This document shows positions 63,781-64,000 of a stretch of 64,000 nucleotides of DNA, in pieces. The position numbers were made by a program, and so were the translations under genes. Source of the stretch: Candidatus Gastranaerophilales bacterium (GTDB taxonomy: Bacteria; Cyanobacteriota; Vampirovibrionia; Gastranaerophilales; Gastranaerophilaceae); contig JAEELO010000001.1 of the NCBI GenBank assembly GCA_016282705.1, positions 35,465 through 99,464 on the forward strand. The letters are read 5' to 3'. The first letter of the stretch is position 1. Every line of letters begins with the position of its first letter. Under the pieces are notes generated by a model. That model made no database searches, had not been told where the DNA came from, and worked only from the letters and a program-made list of their open reading frames with translations.

Positions 63781-64000
63781 ATCTTGAAAAAAATTTTTTG
63801 TGGTGATAGAATTATTTAGCGATTTGAATTGAATCGTCAATTAGCTGAATGCTAGTATATATTGGCGAATTAGTTTAATAAAATTGACAATTGAATAAAC
63901 TAAAATCGGGATACTCTGCCGACTGAGAACGATTAAATATCGTTCGAAGGAGAGGAAGCAGTTTGGTCCAAACGTAAATTGACAATTAAATAAATAAAAA
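63781..64000. other. Noncoding end region with possible structured element
   Basis: No gene. TTGACAATT occurs at about 63889 and 63975, flanking a GC-richer ~80-base stretch that contains GAACGAT/ATCGTTC (7-bp stem, loop TAAAT), CTGC/GCAG arms and TTTGG-TCC-AAA. The second TTGACA could be a -35 box of a gene beyond the window. I do not recognise the element. Confidence 0.4.

Noticed and set aside
63912..63965. Hammerhead-like ribozyme at the window end
   Set aside because: The sequence has CTGAGAA, not the required CUGANGA core, and no matching cleavage triplet.
1..64000. tRNA, rRNA, CRISPR, insertion sequences or prophage
   Set aside because: No cloverleaf T-arm, regularly spaced repeats, transposase motif or phage gene was seen by eye; a computed scan would be decisive.

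Overview
The window is strongly AT-rich bacterial chromosome. Gene content fits a diderm relative of Cyanobacteria, most likely a gut Vampirovibrionia/Melainabacteria (order Gastranaerophilales). The evidence is a class III prepilin with the signal GFTLAEVLITL next to a pilT elsewhere in the window, an OmpH/Skp periplasmic chaperone, a TonB-like protein, CsaB, recO beside deoC, and many long lineage-type proteins that match no textbook family. The lineage call is an inference from style and context, not a database result. No tRNA, rRNA, CRISPR array, transposase or phage gene was recognised.

Layout. 1-3160 (+): end of a GAF-GGDEF diguanylate cyclase, coaD, a coiled-coil protein and dnaB. 3157-10260 (-): a compact peptidoglycan/division cluster murF-mraY-murD-ftsW-murG with folC at its end. 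10336-14978 (-): aminopropyltransferase-like protein, csaB, a PfkB sugar kinase, a TPR protein and an RpoD-family sigma factor. 15145-29103: a Gly/Ala-rich protein, rqcH, the CCA enzyme, two related membrane proteins (19109 and 26318), small hypotheticals, a strongly promoted pilin, a two-unit M16 protease, pnuC and cysK. 29379-39213: an NfnA/SudB-type flavoprotein with a 59-residue Cys-rich partner, hisD with a hisA-hisI-hisE fusion, thymidine/pyrimidine phosphorylase, ompH, DAHP synthase, thrC and hom. 39393-45673: a small Gly/Cys-rich peptide, a zinc-ribbon protein and a tight four-gene operon that couples two uncharacterised membrane proteins to a GH13 amylase-family enzyme. 45670-48183 (-): pilT-recO-deoC. 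48184-49281: mostly noncoding, with a possible 35-residue protein, a candidate small RNA and a mosaic of short repeats. 49282-56805 (+): TPR protein, trkA-trkH, then a vWA / FHA-like membrane / zinc-ribbon-TonB trio. 56795-63780: aroA, an SGNH hydrolase and two tandem EF-hand/coiled-coil/esterase proteins that were duplicated together with their leaders.

How it works together. Housekeeping modules (wall synthesis, His/Thr/aromatic/Cys biosynthesis, deoxynucleoside salvage, K+ uptake, ribosome rescue) alternate with accessory proteins. Several otherwise unrelated accessory proteins carry a short aromatic-glycine motif (SFKG, SFKA, SFGS, YFAG) near the N-terminus, just before the first structured segment. 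That motif, the 40224-45673 operon, the 53638-56805 trio and the duplicated EF-hand esterases are the best candidates here for undescribed biology.
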